Shown piece after piece: positions 22,592 to 35,475 of a DNA stretch of 64,000 nucleotides. The notes below the pieces were generated by a model. The model worked only from the letters and a program-made list of their open reading frames with translations, had not been told where the DNA came from and ran no database searches. The stretch's first letter is position 1, and every line of letters starts with the position of its first letter. The translations under genes and the position numbers were made by a program. The DNA is from Diospyros lotus (lineage: Eukaryota > Streptophyta > Magnoliopsida > Ericales > Ebenaceae). Where the stretch lies: the NCBI RefSeq assembly GCF_014633365.1, contig NC_068349.1, forward strand, positions 22,644,753-22,708,752, written 5' to 3'.

Positions 22592-24664
22592 TGTAACATC
22601 CCAGATTTTTAACTCAAATATGATGTAATACCTGAGGTTATTAGGTTCTAATACTTGGGGAAATAGGTCATTTCAAGGGATTATAGAAGCCTTAAGGCAA
22701 AGGTTCAGTTTCTGAACCAGTGACAAAATTGTAAATACTGAAGTTCGGGTAAAAGTATAATTTATCTAAAATCTTGGGGTGTTAAGTGTAATTTATCCAT
22801 TTTTTAGGGACCAGAAAGTGCAATTAAAATGGTCCGGGGACCAAGTTGCAAGGACCTAAGTGCAAATTACCTGAAAAGTTTAGGGCAAGGTGTAGTTCTT
22901 GAAACCTTAAAAATATCTCTTCAAGGTATCATGGATTTCAAATTCAAATCAAATAGAGCTTTGGATTCCAAACTCTATTAAATTCAATTAAGAGACGAGT
23001 GGTGCATTTGGGTTGGATGCACATGGGAGAAATGATGAAGCCTTATCTTCAATGACACATGGCAATCAACCATTGGCCACTTGGAAGAAAAGATAAGGTC
23101 ACACGATGGCTCATAATGACCCTTTGAGGTGGCATTGCATGATTGGCTAAGGAAAAGCTTACTTAGCTTCCAAGTTTGCAAAAGTCTCCAAACCTTATCC
23201 CTAAGGACATGTGGCAAGCATTCATTAGCCACTTGGAGATAGGATTTGAAGTGTAATGATGAGAAATGTGAAAAATGCAATTAGCCATGTGGGATGTAGT
23301 TGTTAATTAAATGTGTAATGATGGGAAATGTAGAAAAATTAATTTACCGTGTGGGATGTAATGATGGGGAATCTTGAAAATCTAATTAAACATGTGGAGG
23401 CACAAATCTCTAGGGACACACGGCATATTTTAATTGGATGCTCATGGATGGAATGATGACACGACACGTGGTGCGATTTGGTTCGCTGAAGTTTCCTATA
23501 AATAAGGGCTTTGGGGTTATTCATTTTGGGCACCAAGTAAGGAGGAAAAGAAAGGGAGTTTGAGATAGAAAATGCTGTCGAAAAGAAGGGAGAAAGTCGA
23601 GGGAGAATAAGTCTTGATAGAATTTTTGGGTCTTTCTCGAAGTTCGTGCCAAGCAGTAAGAAAAACTGCGAGAAAACCCATTCTGCTCGTTGTAAACCAT
23701 ACTTCCTAAGGTAACCGATCAAGATGAGTGATTCCTGCATGTTTTGTGACACTTTGAGCATTTGTTGCTTCACTTGTGTGTGGATGTTGCTTGCATATCA
23801 TGCTTTCGTGGCTTACATGTCATATTTTCCCTTGGCTAAGCATATTCCTTCTGATTTGTCATATATCATGTTTGTGTTGGTGACTGTGACTAGTTGTTGG
23901 ACCATCATGGAAGAATTTGTGCTCTTGTGGTGAGCCAAGGGGTGACTATGATGACCGCGGGGGTGATTGCAACACCTTGGCATTGCTACCACAGGGGTGG
24001 ATTTCATAATGGCATTATTGCATTTGCCCGCTTGTACTCTCATTTTCTGAGTCACTCACTTAGATGTCATTATCTAACTTGGGTGTTTAATACTCCTAGG
24101 ACATTCAACGTCCCAGGCATATTAGCATGCCAGGTACCCCGGAGACAAGCAGGAGAAAATGCTACGAGGAGGCTGATGTTTCGTTTAACTTCATGTTATT
24201 CATATGTTATGGATCTTATGTAACTTTTGAATTTATTTGAGACTTGTGTATCACAATTGTATAAACAAGGGTTATGTAAGGCTTAGATTCACCTTTTATG
24301 TTGTTGAGGGTGTAAGTCGGGGTTACTATGTATTATGAACATGGTGAGAGTTGTTTGTTGGATTCTAGAAGTTTTCGAATGGTGTTCTGTAAATAGCAGT
24401 TAGGATACTCAGAGTTGTAAGAAGTGTGTGTGTGTGAGTGTCCTACAATTGTTCCTACAGTGATGTGTTTTCTTTTGGAGTATTGAAAGTCATGAGCATT
24501 TCTCATTCTTGAAAGGAAATTTAGTGGAAACCCCTTTTATTTAGCTTTGGTTAAGCTTTCAGGTTCGATCCAACGCTTCCATTGGTAAGGGTTTCCATAA
24601 TGCCCATAGGTGATGTATGCTTATATTCCATGTTGTTGTGTATTTGAAAAAGTGGGGCATTACA
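22592..24664 (+). mobile_element. Solo LTR D2 (Ty3 type)
   Basis: Begins TGTAACATCCC and ends GGGGCATTACA. It is flanked by TGGTC at 22587-22591 and 24665-24669. TATAAATA at 23497-23504 gives plus orientation. The last 250 bp match the end of solo LTR D1 (5281-7840). It interrupts the B2 interior, whose uninterrupted sequence survives near 50550 in B1 (CCAGTGGTCCTTAGCATT). Confidence 0.9.
23497..23504 (+). promoter_or_regulatory. TATA box of solo LTR D2
   Basis: TATAAATA in TTTCCTATAAATAAGGG. It sets the orientation. Confidence 0.6.
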
Positions 24665-25727
24665 TGGTCCCTAGCATTAGACCCGTCACTGGTAGGCATC
24701 ACCCGTAGCATTATTCCATGCTAGAACCATTCCTCGTTCCTTGGGTTCCACTCTCTATAGACATCTTGAGACACCACATGGTCTCAACATTCATCGATTC
24801 AACTTCTCGATAATCTATTCTCACATAAACAACTACATCATCCTATGTGCATAACCAAGTCATTTCCCAACTCACGATCTCCCAGCCACTCAACCGAGAT
24901 TACTTTTCGACACCAAGAGTCTAATCATCACAATACACAAGTCATTATCGTTGACCACTACCCTAGTCCTTCGGTCACCTGGACCTTCATGGAAGGCTAA
25001 TAGTCTTACGGAAATAAGACTCTTACTCGAAATAATGCCTATGGTGCCACTCCACATCTTCGGCATCTGATCGTCACCTGCAGTTCACTATGTTGCTCCG
25101 GCCAATGGACCACCTGCCCTTACCGCGAGCTAACTCACTAGTCCTCTACCACATGGTCCATAGCATCAAATCCGTCACTGCAAGCCTTTCACCCATAACA
25201 TTAACGCTACATTAAAGCCTCTGCAAGTTACAATTGTTCCACCACCATCTAACGAAAGCAACCTTATCAGGTTGTCCTTGTCTTGATAACCTCAAGCTTA
25301 CTTCATGAGCCTCATTGCTCAAGACTTTACATTTCTTACAACCTAAGAGCATCTCGAACCAATCAAACTCTTAGGCCTCATGATCTTACCCCACGAGATC
25401 ATACCTCACAACGTTTAACCACAAATTGAAAGATCTATCTTTCCACAACAATGGGTCCACGTCCATCATAATTCACTTTGCTACCAAGCTCATTCCAAAG
25501 CTTGATCATCTTTCCTTCGATGGGTTACTCACCGATAGATTTATCGGGCTTCATAAGAAAGAATAAGCTAGAGCTTATGCCTATCCATCTCTTAGCTACC
25601 CGACTAGCATCGATCTCTCAATCCATACCCATCATGCTAAGGTTACATCAAATTCCGGTACCCATCGTCCGGAGCACCTACTGTCATCCTCCAAGTGACT
25701 CGAGACCTGACGTCTCCCCTTGCATAC

Positions 25728-26903
25728 TGATAGCATGCATATTTATACCATATTTTGGCATTTCACCTCACTCTTATTAGGCCATTTGAAGCAATTTTTG
25801 CTGATATTTCATTCTTTCTATTTTATTATGCTTCAAATTGTCCTTACACTATTTTCTATCTTACCTCTACTCTATGGATCCAGGCTTTAGGGAATATTGG
25901 ATGGGCTAAAGGAGCTTGGGCCTACTAAAGGAGCTTGGGCCTACTTGAGCTTGGGCCTACACTAAAGGAGCAGACTTGGGCTCACTTATTTTCTGTTGGG
26001 CTAGGCCCAACCCTAGCCTCCCTAGCCTTTCCTTTCTTGGCCATGTATTTAAGGCCTCTTAGCATTAATTTTCAGAATATCATCATAGAGAGAGAGAGGA
26101 GGAAATAGAGAGGATTCTACCCGTTTTTGTCATTGTAGTATTTTTCTGTTTTCTACATGTTTTGTTCCATTCTGTTTTCCTTGCTGTAATGATAGGCTAG
26201 AACATTTGGTAACCGGTTGTGTGTCTTGAATCCATGTGGAATTTGAGTCCCGGATGAGCTACAAGAATCTGGTTTGTTATTTGTTTCTTATTCATTTCTA
26301 TTTGGTTTAGTTTGAGCAGATTTGTGAATGCATGGAGTTCATGGCAGGTTTGTGTGAACTTGCATGGTTTCACTTTCTGTTAGATGCTTAAGAGAACAGA
26401 ATGTTATAGCCGGTTGGTATAACATCTCAGAAATGAATATTGTGTGCTTGAACGGTTGTTCTTGCATAGGTCCGGATAGGTTGAATAGAGAGTGAATGGT
26501 TGCATTTTGTTTGCAAGAGATTTCTGCATTCATTTTGTTATTTCCAATCATTCTAATCCTTGGACGGTTGTTGGGGATGCTTGAGTTTGTTTTCCGGAGA
26601 TCAAAGCATCTAGCAAACCAAGATATATAGAGTGGACAAGGAAGATTTCACATAGGAGACAAATACACAGCCGGTTGCACTCCTCTTATTGATTTTTCAT
26701 CCATCTTCATCTTTCTGTTTTGCCATTTAGTTTTCTGTCAAAACCCCCCCCCAAACAAACTGTTATTGGTTATGCTGGTTCTTCTTTGTTGGTAGAAGAA
26801 AGTGAGGCTCCTTGTGAGAGATGACCTAGGGTGCACTTTGCTGCAAACTAGAGAAGAGATTCATAGATCTCTAATTCTGGAGCGGTTCGACAATCGCTGG
26901 CCA
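25728..26903 (+). mobile_element. Solo LTR of unassigned LTR family
   Basis: Begins TGATAGCATGCATATTTATACC and ends GACAATCGCTGGCCA. It is flanked by CATAC at 25723-25727 and 26904-26908. The empty site is seen in the B1 interior at about 51645 (CTTGCACACCCACAGTGC). TATTTAA at 26046-26052 followed by a pyrimidine/purine leader suggests plus orientation. It has no coding content. Confidence 0.8.
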
Positions 26904-27948
26904 CATACCCACATATGCATATAGTCACTACACCCAGCTTAGCCTTCCAACGCATCTTACTCGAGCTCCCATGACTTTAGAATTACAACCCGACCTCTAC
27001 ATCACTCGCTACACCCCTGCATACTCGGCATCCGAAGTTGGCACTTCTTGTGTGCGTATAGCCCATGGATGTCCTGTTGCCACAAATTCACCGCCCCTGG
27101 CCCACATACCCATCCATACCTCGTGACCTCCTCGTCTCCCAAATAAGGATTTCGTGACCTTAGGCGTCATCCCCGACCCTAAGAATCACAATAAGGGTCT
27201 ACTCACCTCTCATCTCCCGACCTTAGGCATCCCACCTGGCCCCAGGAGTCATAATGAGGGTTTAATTGGCCCCTTATCATCATTCACATGAACGGTCTCT
27301 TAGCCCTACACAACAAGGATTACTAATCCTATGGCTTTCACATGCACGTCAATGCATACCTAACTCATACATTCCCAATTTGGATCCCTCTGAGTCTCAA
27401 CTCAACTTGCCCCATCATGACTCTTGTCATAACTCGGCTTTATGTCCTCACACGAGCCTCAACACATCAATCCCAAGGAATCCTTATCCTGAGAATATGC
27501 CATACACCCAAATTCCCACATTCGGCTTTCTCGACACCAACACCCACACTTAGGTTTTTTTTTTTTTTTTTATTCTTCATTGCCTCGACCCATATACTTC
27601 TTACGAGTATATCATTTCAATCCATGGTATTTTCCTATTCCTATAACGGGAATATCCGAGCATACCATTCAAATCATCACAGGCATCACCACATTGACCC
27701 AATCCTTAGGGTCCTCTAACCATATGTCTTTACTTTCGAGGTCATTGAATCAATCACACATCGCAACCTCAAAGTCACAAACCAACTATTCCCAACCCTA
27801 GCTCAGCAGCTAAGACATTCCAACTTACATCCAAATCATGTAAGATATCCTCGACTCTAAATTCTGGCAATCGCTCACATTAATCACTTAATCGACCATA
27901 CATGACACCACTAACACGCTGGCTTTCCCCATTCATATTACTAGTTAT

Positions 27949-27960
27949 GCTCTGATACCA
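27949..27960 (-). promoter_or_regulatory. Primer-binding site of B2
   Basis: The minus strand reads TGGTATCAGAGC, the initiator-tRNA-Met primer site. It lies 2 bp from the LTR end at 27963 and proves that 27963-34922 is a 5' LTR of a minus-strand element. Confidence 0.9.
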
Positions 27961-28283
27961 ACTGTAACAACTCGCTCCCACCTATGGGTGCTACCAGTGA
28001 ATAATCGTCTGGATTACTAACACAACACCAAACTAATGAAGAGATGGACTATGTTTCATCGGGAAACGTCCTAGGTAGGGCCTAGGGTTCGTGCTTCCTT
28101 TCACTCCACTCGAAGAGTGGGTTCCAAAACATAAAAAGAAACACAGCGAATGGGACCCGGAACTCGAGTGAGCTTCACCTTTCTTCAACTCGTCTCACCA
28201 CAACCAAAGGTGGTTAAGCACAAACTAGCACATCAAATATCTACTAAGTACTAGGGATTTATGGGAAGTACCTCTTTAATCCT

Positions 28284-30243
28284 TGTTAGTGTAGGTGCTC
28301 TAGACCCAATTAGATTGGGCAAATTGTACACTGACAATTATAATCATGTTTATTATTTGAATAAGGAGTTGTTCAATTTCACAATAAGTCATTCTATTAG
28401 TTTCTTGTTATTATTCTAATAACCAAATGAAACTATATAGAAGTCCATATGATGTATACTGTGATTAATCTATAAAGATGTGAGATGATGCATCATAGTT
28501 TCTAGACATCATTAAACATCCCAAGTCGTGGCAATGTCAAGAATGGACATTGAAAATTGCGGTAAGACTTGTATGTGCTATGTTTTTGCTATGTGATAGC
28601 AATGGGGGTCTCACACCCATAGGCATGGGGATGCCTAGACAAGTACATAGGTGACCAATGTTAGAGAACGTGTCACTGGACATGACTCGTCATGAGAATC
28701 CATTTTGGTTATATGTCGATGGAATTTCATACGAGATGGGTGTAACTAATCCTTGGACCTGAGGTTGTCACGGTCATCTCATAAGAAGATCGGTATGTTT
28801 TGACATCGTTTTGATGGGCCTAGACAAAGGTTGCACGTGGGCGATCGTTGGGTATATCGTGAGGCTTATGGAGATAGGTGTATAACCAAGATGGGACTCG
28901 TCTATCCCTTGATAGAGGATGATGTATCTAAGGCGCCTTCGGTGGATATTCACTTTAAATCCATGGCCATGGTAAAAGAGATCAATAAGGAGTAATTGAT
29001 TTACTTTCTATTAAGTGAAGATATCCAGAAGACCGAAGAAAATTCATGTGATTGTTATCAAGCAACACATCGCCATGCTTGAGGTCACATAAGATACATT
29101 GATGAGAGGATCGAATTACATAGTAGCCATGCTCGTGAAAGGTTATTTGCGGATTATGAATCCTTCTGAATAATTGGGTAGGCATGATGCCTTGCTAGAG
29201 GTCAATCTTGTCTTATGTGTTTGTACCGACACATTGCCAACATATTCGGAAGCCTAATGAGTCATACGCAATAGGCACAGTCCCTGGCTTAAACCAAGAG
29301 AGTGGACGTATGGTTAAGTGGGACACTTCGGCAAGAAGTTTTGTCGTCGTAGGTTCTCACGGAAAAAGAACAAATAGACGTAATGAGATCGATATAACGA
29401 GGAGTCGTCATAATGGAAAGAGTTTCTTAAAATGGCAATTGATTAAATTAGGAAGGGGTTTCTAATTTAATAATTTTCTATTTGTTGGAGTGGCAAATAG
29501 AAAATAAAATATATTTGGGCTTAAGTTAATATTTTGACTAAATTGGATTTAGGCTAAATATTAAAATAAATATTATATTTAGATTAAATTAGATTTGGGT
29601 CAAATATTAAATATTAAATATTATATTTGGACCAAATTAGATTTGGACCAAATATTAAATATTATGTTTGGGCTTAAATTAGATTTGGGCCAAAATATTT
29701 TATTTAAACTTATAAAAGGATTGGGCCATTTAATTATATTCCTAGTTGGACTAGAATAAACTCATTTAATTAAGTTCCTAATTGTACTAAATTAAATGGG
29801 CCGGCCCATGTCTATTAGGGTTTAAGAAACCCTAGAGTTCCATATAAATACCCATTTATGGGTTGCCCAAATTGAAGAGAGTTTTTGGTGTCATTTTTCA
29901 AGAGTTGAAAAACGTATTGCTATTCACTCTTCCAGTTTCTTTTGGCATCAATACGAAATGAGGGCATTCTTTTTCCGTCCATACACAAGCCGCGTAAAGG
30001 AGAAAGAGCTAGCACTCCTATTCCGCTCTCCCTGACCAACGGACGCGTGTCGCGTATCACGAGTTAGAGGTTGGACGCTTGGACGGCTCGAATCCGCGAA
30101 TGACTCGATAATCTAAAAGTTAGATTTATTCATTTGTTTATGAATGATTTGATTTCGACGTTGATCCAATCACAGGGATCGAGGTAAGGTTCAAAATTTT
30201 TGAACTACGTTGCTTGTCCCGTAGCGATCTTGCCTTACTTTTA
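28284..30243 (+). mobile_element. LTR-type insertion in the B2 LTR
   Basis: Begins TGTTAGTGTAGGTGCTC and ends near CTTACTTTTA. ATCCT is repeated at 28279-28283 and 30244-30248. The empty site is seen in B3 (CTTTGATCCTTACCTGATCC near 15290). TATAAATA is at 29843-29850. An AT-rich repeat on the theme AAATTAGATTTGGGCCAAAT occupies about 29500-29700. The start is typical of plant copia LTRs. The end lacks the canonical CA, so the 3' boundary is uncertain. There is no coding sequence, so I read it as a solo LTR. Confidence 0.7.
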
Positions 30244-31429
30244 ATCCTTACCTGATCCTAAAACTTAGCTCCACCAAACAAGCCACTATCAACCAGAAGT
30301 CTACACAATCGTATGCTATATTATACCAATTACAACAAACTGGATACCATCCAGCGCCCACTAACATACACATTCACACACAAGGATATATATACATACC
30401 ACCACATGAATACATACAAGAGATAATACAATTCACAACACGGGTAACCATGTTAGTCGCCACTTCAACCTCCCAACATCATCTCTGCTTGCATCTGGAC
30501 TCGCAACATCTACAACACAAGGTAAAACCTCAAGAGTCACAATGACTCAGTAAGGGTGCAAATGAATGTAAACAAGATAATATATGAGATGCAATGACAA
30601 GTAAGTATGCATGAATGGCGAGGCATCATTACCCTCTGAACCCATCTGTTCGAGGCAATAACCTCCCAACTTACCCATAGCATGCATCTAATCTCTCCCA
30701 TGGCCATAGGACTCCACTAGACTACTTATAGAACATGCACAACACACAACTGCACACAACATATATTTATCCATATTACCAAACATTCGCATGGACGCCA
30801 CCATTGGGGTCATCCCTTACCTAACTCGAAGCCTTATCTCTGTCACGGGCGAGAACGTTAGCCCGAACTTCGAACTCTTCTAAGATCACCACCTCCTCGG
30901 TCGACCCTAAATGCAATCACAAACCCAACAACAAAAATTAAACTAGAGTCTTTATTTTTACTATACACCGTAAAATCACCCATCAATAACTTCCAATAAA
31001 CCCATCTGACAGTTTAATCCAACCAATAATTCACATAACATCATCTCACATAATGCAAATAACTAGAAAAGAAAATATATTAAATTACCTCAATCCATCT
31101 AGTGGAGAAAATCGGCCAAATGTCCACATCGGCCATGCCTCGTTGGAGTGCCGCCTTATGCTCAAAACCCTAATTTCGGCCTTCGGCATGTTTCTCGAGT
31201 CTTGAAATACTTTCAAGAATTCTCTCTCATCTTTCTGGATTTTTCTGGTATTTTTCTCCTCTTTCCAAATTTCTTTTATTTTTTTATTTTCTTTTCTTTT
31301 CTATTTTTCTTTTTCAATTTCCTCCTTCCTCCTATCTTCTTCTTTCTTCTTCCATGGCACGCATAGCGCCTATGCACGCCTACAACCAGCCACCGCCGCA
31401 GCCCTCAGCCACCGTCGTCGCCTGCCCCA

Positions 31430-33831
31430 TGTTAGGAACCGGGCAACCGTGAAGATATGATTCTGCCTTGATTGATCCGTAGAGCCGCAAACACGAACTC
31501 CTCCAAGTCGGTCCACACGATCGGCCGTTTCCACGAACGCCTTGAGTAATGCTAGTAACCCTAGCGTTTCCACAGAACAGAAACATACAGCGATAATTGT
31601 TGCACTGATTATATCATATCATAAACCCTTACCATCAATATGTATATCATCACAATGCTGTTCGTTTAAGATCATATCAGAAACTACTTAGTGTTCGGTT
31701 TTGATCATATCATAAACTTAACACACACTGCAAACTGTTCGAACATATACTAATCATATTTAAATGATAAGCAAATACTGATCGCATCAAGATTGCTGTT
31801 CGTTTAAACACTAATCATATCATTATTATTGTTCGATTTAGAACACATCAGGATGCTTCTATTCGATCAGATGATAATCTCGAATCGATCATATCAAAAC
31901 AGATTATAATGGCAGATTCAAACCGATTCTTTGAATCTGATATCACATCAATATTGATCTCGGTTTGATCATATCAAACCGATTCTTTTCGAACATACTG
32001 TTCTATAACACGACCCCATCTTCTGAACCGGTTTTAATCTTATTGCAAATCGATTACAGATCCTTCTTTTTAACCCTTGAAAATAAGCTGATTAGATGCA
32101 TCACCGAAAACAGCAATGAATGGAAGATTCAAACCGTTCATGTATATCAGTTTCCTAACACATTAAAAACTGATTACTAAGCCTTTTAATCTACCATCTT
32201 AGGATGCTTTTCGATACATAAATACATCATTTAGACATGGCAGAATCGATAATCAAAACTGATTCGTTACTGCTATTCCGATTTATCAAAAGTAATGACA
32301 GATTTCACAACGATTACACTGCCAGAAAACGATGATAAAATCAGAATATATCTAATGAAATCATCAAAGGTTCAAGATAACCTGTCTCTCTGATACCACT
32401 GTTAGGAACCGGACAACCGTGAAGATATGATTCTGCCTTGATTGATTCGTAGAGCCGCAAACACGAACTCCTCCAAGTCGGTCCACACGATCGGCCGTTT
32501 CCACGAATGCCTTGAGTAATGCTAGTAACCCTAGGCGCCTCCAATGAGAGATCCGAATTTCTCCTTCTTTTTCCAGCTTCTTAAGTGGCCTATTTATAGA
32601 GTAAAAACCCTAATTATGCCTTTGGAAAAACCCTAAACGATTTAGGTCTGGCCCATAATCATATTGGGCCGTATCTCTCTTTTAATTTGTGGAACGGACT
32701 CGACCCAAGTGTGTGACCCCTTAGGTCCACTATTGGGCTAGATGTAGGGCCAATTCTATTGGGCTATATGAAGGCCCAACTCCTTAGAATAATTAAACTC
32801 TTTTAATTAAACTTATGGGCTTCATAATTAACTCATCTCATGGGCTTCTTAATTAAACTCTTTAATTAATAGTTTTAGAATTAATCATATTAATTCTAAA
32901 ACCCTACATATCATGGTTAACGTCTAGCAACATGCCATGAACGCCTAGCCAACGATGAAAAACACGGACCTTTTTGATTGCAATTACCGTACAGTAAAAT
33001 CCTTTCATCAACTATGTCCCGATTGAATTTAGGGTATGGTTTTATGACGAAACCCTAGTCATTCAATAACTATGTATCCATTCCAGATTTATGACTTGTT
33101 CGATGAAATCAAAACACATTTTGATTTCCATCTCACCTTGGCCAAGGATTTCCTTAGTCATGAAATCATCGGAATACATAGGACATCTTCTCATCTTGTC
33201 GATAAGTGATGAATCCTATTTTGACATTCACAAGCCTTCATATGTGATAAGGTTACGCCCAGTGATAATTTGTTAATGACTCCATTGGAATCCAAAAAGA
33301 ACCAAAGCGTAACCAGTCAAATATAAGACTACCATGATGTCTCAAGTCTAAGGACCAATCTGCACTACTGCAACACAGAAATTCCAATTCGATAATCAAC
33401 AATTACCATTAGGAATTCTGTAGCGGGTCAGTTTAGTGTACTTATTCTTATAATAAGCACCCACATATATGCACTAGTGTCCACACACCAATGTCTATGA
33501 AACAAGACATTCTCCTAATTGAGCATGCATCATATATGCTAGTCTATCCGAGTTATTAGTGTCCAATCCTAATAACTCTATGACTAGGAACATTTAAGAT
33601 CAAGGCTTATAAGGAATATGTTTCATGATCGTCATCTCTATGCACGACCATATTCCATGAGCCTATTTGATCTATGGACTTTGTCAAGAATGGAAATAAT
33701 AAAGTCAACCATCAATGACAAATAAAACATAATGCCTTACAATAATAATTGATTGAAGATAAAGAGTCACAATGGAAAAATATGATCAATTACATGTAAA
33801 TATAATTGGCTTGTGGGGCATAACTCTAACA
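31430..33831 (-). mobile_element. Short non-coding LTR element F1 with truncated 3' LTR
   Basis: Bounded by CCCCA at 31425-31429 and 33832-33836. On the minus strand it has a 1.43-kb 5' LTR (33831 down to 32400, TGTTAGAGTTATGCCCC to GGTTCCTAACA) with TATAAATA at 32591-32598. A PBS and about 0.8 kb of non-coding interior follow (31565-32387). Only the last 135 bp of the 3' LTR remain (31430-31564), so the middle of the element, including the polypurine tract and most of the 3' LTR, is deleted. The interior repeats the words GATCATATCA and GTTCG. A solo copy of the same LTR is at 41602-43036. Confidence 0.85.
32388..32399 (-). promoter_or_regulatory. Primer-binding site of F1
   Basis: The minus strand reads GTGGTATCAGAG beside the LTR end at 32400, a tRNA-iMet-type primer site. 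Confidence 0.8.
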
Positions 33832-34229
33832 CCCCAGCCACTAGCCTGCACTCCGACCACCTCACAGCCTCCGACATCGGCTGCCAACTGTTGCACCTAG
33901 CAACCCGCGCTACCACCTGCGCACGCACAACAGCTACCGCTACTACAATCATTATTGGCACCCCCGTCGCCATTGGATGCCTCCCCCACTATGCACGACC
34001 ATTGCTCATCTCGATCGCCGGCCACACTACCCTTTTCCACAACCACCACTGGCCCGATCTTCATTGCGAGCTACTGTCGGATGCTGCTCGCTTGCCTTCA
34101 ACCACAATTGGCCAGCCACGATCGACCACCATCTCCCTCTCATCTTGCTCTCTCTCTCTCTCTTCCTCGCAAGCTCTCTCATGATCTCTTTCTCAATCAA
34201 GCCCCCTCTCGATCTCATCTCTGCCTCAG

Positions 34230-34269
<40 letters not shown>

Positions 34270-34922
34270 TTTCGAATCCAAAGAAAAGGCCACTGTTGAA
34301 GGCTTGCTCCAGCGCATCCAATGCATATATATATATATATTACATAATTTACATATTAATCCCTCATTTCCTCCATAATTTCACTTAGAGAATTTTAATT
34401 ACACTTAACCATTTTTGATAATTGCTCTTGGACCCTTCAAAGCTTAATTTAATTATCATTAAACCACTTACATTCTTGATTTCTTCGAAATTAATATCCG
34501 ACTTCTACTCGGCAATACTGATTTCATCCCTTCACAGGCACGGGGGCCTTTATTCTACTCAATGACACCTTAGGGTTTCCTCACTCACAAAACCAGACCA
34601 CCCTTACGGTCCCATCAGCCTCCTAGAGGTTCCCTGCAACCATTCAGTATAAGCACCCATTTAGGCTTATACATAATTTATTCCAAAAATTATTCCCAAT
34701 CTAATTGCTTTCAGCGTCATCAACCTCACCTCGAGATGCTCATCAATCTTATGGCCTCTTCCCTAGACATCCAAGTCCTGGGGCACTCCCCATCATTGAT
34801 TCGGTAAATTTTATTAATTAATTCCTCGAAACCGACTTCCAGGCTTCTCGGACCACCCGAGGTCCTTTTAAAATAACTAAAAATTATATCTTTTCTATCA
34901 CCATGTAATACCAGGTAGTACA

Positions 34923-35436
34923 TATCTCGGTCTCCAGATCCATCCAAACTGTCAGGCCAACTACTAGCATAAACGATCCCTTCGACACTACATTCACCGT
35001 CATCAGGCTAAAAGCCTCCAACAATTTCCACTCATGGGCCATCATCCCGGCCATAAAATTAGGCATAGTCCTACTCAAAGCGTCAACCACCACATTGGCA
35101 CACCCCGGGTGATACAAAATGGTGCAGTCGTAATCCTTCAGGAACTCCATCCAATATTGCTGCCTCATGTTCAGCTATTTCTGTAAGAACACATACCTCA
35201 GACTTTTGTGATTCGTGAATACATTAAACGTCTCTCTGTATAGGTAGTGAATCCATAGCTTTAGAGTATATACCACAACTACCAGCTCTAAGTCATGCAT
35301 TGGGTAGTTCATTTCGTGCCTCTTCAATTGGCGTGATCCATACACGATCACCCGACCATGCTGCATCAACACACAGCCCAAACTAACCTTCGGGGCATCG
35401 ATGTACACAACATACCCATCGGGCCCACTAGGGATG
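34923..35436 (-). pseudogene. Ty3/gypsy RNase H fragment
   Basis: Minus-strand fragment of pol. It opens [20 protein letters not shown], the start of the RNase H domain right after RT. It continues through [22 protein letters not shown] and [14 protein letters not shown], then a stop, then [20 protein letters not shown] and DALSR. The position usually occupied by catalytic Asp in the TDHKSL motif is Asn (TNHKSL). Both ends are abrupt: the upper end abuts a family-B LTR piece and the lower end the B2 LTR terminus. Most likely it is a leftover of an older chromovirus at this site. Confidence 0.8.
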
Positions 35437-35475
35437 CTCTCCCTCTCATGCTCTCACTCTCTCGGCCATGCTCTC
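35437..35475 (-). mobile_element. B1 3' LTR, short piece beyond the Athila insertion
   Basis: Matches the B1 5' LTR at about 54935-54975 (CCCTCTCATGCTC...CTCTCTCGGCCATGCTCTC) and continues across the insertion into 46405-47089. The rest of this LTR, about 1.9 kb, is missing at the junction with the RNase H fragment. Confidence 0.75.

Larger units (their letters stand above)
22401..27962 (-). mobile_element. Interior of family-B element B2 (non-coding)
   Basis: Similar along its length to the B1 interior: 22440-22590 and 24665-25720 match 50440-51620, and 27270-27960 matches 52020-52975. It is interrupted by the insertions at 22592-24664 and 25728-26903. No gag or pol motif is present on either strand. 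The low-coordinate part of the interior and the 3' LTR are missing. It joins its 5' LTR at 27963 through a primer-binding site. Confidence 0.7.
27963..34922 (-). mobile_element. 5' LTR of family-B element B2, with two insertions
   Basis: The plus strand reads TGTAACAACTCGCTCCCACC at 27963 and TGTAATACCAGGTAGTACA at 34904-34922. Removing the insertions 28284-30248 and 31430-33836 leaves about 2.59 kb, matching the B1 5' LTR. It contains the GC-rich zone (33837-34140), a long (CT)n tract (34143-34267) and an (AT)n TATA-like tract (34324-34342). The adjacent PBS gives the strand. Confidence 0.8.
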
